DNA of 64,000 nt from an uncultured Roseobacter sp. (lineage in GTDB: Bacteria; Pseudomonadota; Alphaproteobacteria; Rhodobacterales; Rhodobacteraceae), in the NCBI RefSeq assembly GCF_947493125.1, contig NZ_CANLQB010000003.1, positions 1 through 64,000 of the forward strand, given 5' to 3'. Below the pieces are notes generated by a model. It did no database searches. It was not told the origin of the DNA and was given only the letters and a program-made list of their open reading frames with translations. The translations under genes were made by a program, and so were the position numbers. Position 1 is the stretch's first letter. Each line of letters starts with the position of its first letter. This document shows positions 62,186 through 64,000 of the stretch, one piece after another.

Positions 62186-62208
62186 CTTAAATCCTGTCCT
62201 AGTTTAGG
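62186..62208 (+). promoter_or_regulatory. Shared upstream motif, copy 2
   Basis: CTTAAAT-C-CTGT-CCT-AGTTTA, near-identical to the copy at 60833, about 138 bases before the CsbD gene at 62346. Nothing else was found in the 252-base gap 62094-62345. Confidence 0.4.
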
Positions 62209-62345
62209 TCTCCGGCTTTTTCCCCGGCACGCAGGGTGGGCAAACCCGGTCATTTGCGTGAAGCCTTTAGATCTAAGGCCACAACACGCTCCGGATTATC
62301 GATCCGAGCTTGCCGTTGTGGCGCAAAAACCAGCTGGAGATAGAT

Positions 62346-62543
62346 ATGAATTGGGATCAGATTCAAGGTAAATGGAACCAAATGACCGGCAACATCAAGG
62401 CACAGTGGGGCGAGCTGACGGATGACGAGATCGCCGAAGTCAATGGCGAGCGGGAAGCGCTCGAAGGCAAGATCCAGGCGAAATACGGAAAATCCAAAGA
62501 AGAAGCCAAGCAGGAAGTCGATGCGTTTCTGAGCAAACACTGA
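62346..62543 (+). CDS. CsbD-family stress protein
   Basis: A 65-residue, highly charged helical protein of the CsbD family. NWDQIQGKWNQMTGNIKAQW is the signature opening, and REALEGKIQAKYGKSKEEAK the second helix. A GGAGA site precedes the ATG at 62346. CsbD proteins rise under general stress; their molecular action is unknown. A hairpin follows. Confidence 0.92.
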   Translation: MNWDQIQGKWNQMTGNIKAQWGELTDDEIAEVNGEREALEGKIQAKYGKSKEEAKQEVDAFLSKH

Positions 62544-62550
62544 CGAGTTC

Positions 62551-62581
62551 GGCGAGACGCCAAAACCAGTGGTGTCTCGCC
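62551..62581 (+). terminator. Hairpin after csbD
   Basis: GGCGAGACGCCA (62551-62562) pairs with TGGTGTCTCGCC (62570-62581), a 12-bp stem with one G-U pair and a 7-base loop, eight bases after the CsbD stop. No long T run follows. Confidence 0.6.
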
Positions 62582-62612
62582 AAACCTGCAATCACCGACC
62601 ATTGAAAAGAAA

Positions 62613-63140
62613 GTGACCGAAATGCTCTTCGAGCCAGACGTTCTAGATGTGGTCGCCCGAGGAACGATCCTTGCAATATTGGCGCTCCTTTGGGTGATCG
62701 TCGCGGTCAGGATAACCGGGCTGCGCGCTTTCTCCAAGATGACGGCCTTCGACTTTGTGGGCACCGTCGCAATCGGCTCATTGCTGGCTGGCGCGAGCCA
62801 GGCAACCGAGTGGGCCGCATTCTTCCAGGCCCTATTTTCGATTGCAGCGCTTCTCGCCGTTCAGGTTGTTGTCGCCAAGCTCAGGCAGTCATCGTCGACA
62901 TTCATGGCGGCCATTCAAAACTGTCCCTTGCTTCTGATGCGAGAAGGCGAAATCATTCAAGCCGCGCTGCACGCAAGTCGCGTGTCAGAGCAAGACCTGC
63001 TGGCCAAGCTCCGAGAGGCCAACGTTCTCGATTTTTCCGAGGTGCGCGCCGTGGTCCTAGAGACAACTGGCGACATTTCGGTCTTGCACGGTCAGGCGGT
63101 TGAGAAACGGCTCCTTCGCGATGTAACTGGCGTTGGCTGA
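62613..63140 (+). CDS. DUF421 (YetF-like) membrane protein
   Basis: A 175-residue protein (ATG 62622 is an alternative start). Three membrane helices in the first 90 residues are followed by the conserved cytoplasmic domain with GLRAFSKMTAFDFVGTVAIGS before it and LLMREGEIIQAALHASRVSE, LREANVLDFSEVRAVVLETTGDISVL in it. This is the YetF/DUF421 family, linked to spore and stress envelopes in other bacteria. The next 288 bases show no gene. Confidence 0.87.
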   Translation: MTEMLFEPDVLDVVARGTILAILALLWVIVAVRITGLRAFSKMTAFDFVGTVAIGSLLAGASQATEWAAFFQALFSIAALLAVQVVVAKLRQSSSTFMAAIQNCPLLLMREGEIIQAALHASRVSEQDLLAKLREANVLDFSEVRAVVLETTGDISVLHGQAVEKRLLRDVTGVG

Positions 63141-63428
63141 CGGCCTCAGTATCGCTGGACCGACCCAGATTGGGCGGCGCCTCTAAAGGAGGCACTGGAC
63201 CGCTGCGTGCCATCGGTCACATTGCATTCGTAGCGGACATGTGTCGGTGCAACGCGCTGAGCTTAGGGGCTACCAGGGCTAAGAGGTCTGCTAAGCGGAC
63301 CAAAGCCGCCTTATGCCGGCTTGATTTGAATGTCGGCTTTCCCATTGATTATTGCATTGCGGATCTCTGACGAGAATGAGCCGAACCTGTTTCCAGGATT
63401 GGCTCGTCCTTGGTTCTAACACAAGGTG

Positions 63429-64000
63429 TCAGGATGTGTAGAACGCGTTGTAGCCAAGTGCGACATCCAGTGAGACGCCCGAGATCGATGCGCCAGCGTC
63501 ACCGGCAAGGAACACCGCGGTGTTCGCAATGTCGACCGGGGCAAGCGCGGGCCTGTCACCGACGGGCAGCATCGGGTTGAGCGCTGCATCTTGCTCGGCG
63601 GCAGTGCTGAGACCCATCGATGCGATCTGTGCTTCGGACCGGTACATCGGGGTATCCACAGGACCAGGTGCGATGGCGTTGACGGTGATGTTGTCTGGCC
63701 CCAGCTCGATCGCCGCTTGCTTCGTCAGGCCAATCACAGCCCACTTGCTGGAAGTGTAGGCACCATTGCCCGGAACACCTTGCCGACCTCCAATGGAACT
63801 GATTGAGATGAGCCGACCACCGCCCCGCTGGCGCAGTGCTGGCGTCGCTGCGCGAAAGGTGTTCGCTACACCCCAGACATTGACATCCAGAACGCTTTTC
63901 CAATCCAACTCGCGCCCATCGGCAAAGCCGTGCCAGCGTACATAGCCTGCATTGGCCACCGCGATGTCCAGACCACCAAAGCGCGAGATCGCTTGGGACA
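63429..64000 (-). CDS. SDR-family oxidoreductase (C-terminal part, cut by the window edge)
   Basis: The leftward frame continues past the window end, so the N-terminal nucleotide-binding Rossmann part is missing. What is present has DIAVANAGYV, the catalytic serine in SISSIGGRQGVPGNG and the YTSSKWAVIGLTKQAA motif with the Tyr and Lys pair, and the late NAIAPGPVDTPMY. It is a classical short-chain dehydrogenase. The substrate is unknown. A hairpin (GAGCCGAACCTG/CAGGATTGGCTC) at 63377-63404 lies beyond its stop and may end the transcript. Confidence 0.88.
   Translation of the reverse strand, partial: SQAISRFGGLDIAVANAGYVRWHGFADGRELDWKSVLDVNVWGVANTFRAATPALRQRGGGRLISISSIGGRQGVPGNGAYTSSKWAVIGLTKQAAIELGPDNITVNAIAPGPVDTPMYRSEAQIASMGLSTAAEQDAALNPMLPVGDRPALAPVDIANTAVFLAGDAGASISGVSLDVALGYNAFYTS

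Overview
The window looks like a chromosomal segment of an alphaproteobacterium of the Rhodobacteraceae, most likely the marine Roseobacter group. This rests on gene content and order (xoxF methylotrophy cluster with SoxYZ-like and CXXCW partners, hmgA-fahA-MBL-FAD-DUF2783 operon, VPLPA-type C-terminus, DUF3618/DUF1469 stress operon) and on GC-rich coding sequence. It is an inference from families recognised by eye, not from a database search. No rRNA, tRNA or CRISPR array was seen.

Region 1 (1-13.5 kb) is a C1-oxidation block. It starts with the tail of glutathione-dependent formaldehyde dehydrogenase and fghA, then a class I cytochrome c, the lanthanide-type methanol dehydrogenase xoxF, its cytochrome xoxG and xoxJ. 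A set of quinoprotein-associated periplasmic proteins follows: CXXCW protein, SoxYZ-like carrier, two beta-propellers, SRPBCC and DUF2380-like proteins, and a dedicated binding protein. A NitT/TauT-type ABC transporter closes the block. Methanol would be oxidised by XoxF, electrons passed to XoxG, and formaldehyde cleared by the glutathione route. The accessory proteins are candidates for metal or cofactor supply or sulfur chemistry.

Region 2 (14-21 kb) is a ribose-type ABC importer with a SorC-family regulator and a medium-chain dehydrogenase, probably for a sugar or polyol. Region 3 (21-31 kb) holds a membrane-anchored AraC-type regulator, a decayed VPLPA-CTERM gene, a SulP-STAS-cNMP transporter, and a two-gene glgB/GH13 unit. 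Region 4 (31.5-39.1 kb) is the homogentisate operon followed by a GH9 cellulase with a CBM2-like module.

Region 5 (39-50.8 kb) is patchy accessory DNA. It carries an HxlR-linked oxidoreductase/methyltransferase group, a second methyltransferase, a CsoR-controlled copper island (Spy-like protein, DUF411, cytochrome c, CopC, CopD, glutaredoxin-MauE fusion), a short tyrosine recombinase, and three diverged copies of an intergenic repeat. Region 6 (51-63 kb) is an envelope and stress-protein island (YqaE, DUF4112, DUF892, DUF1469, DUF3618, BrkB, AI-2E, PRC-barrel, CsbD, DUF421). Several of its genes are broken: a transglutaminase-like gene with nonsense and frameshift changes plus an internal 101-bp inversion between 16-bp inverted repeats, a frameshifted Crp/Fnr gene, and a BrkB gene with an in-frame stop. 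The window ends inside an SDR gene.
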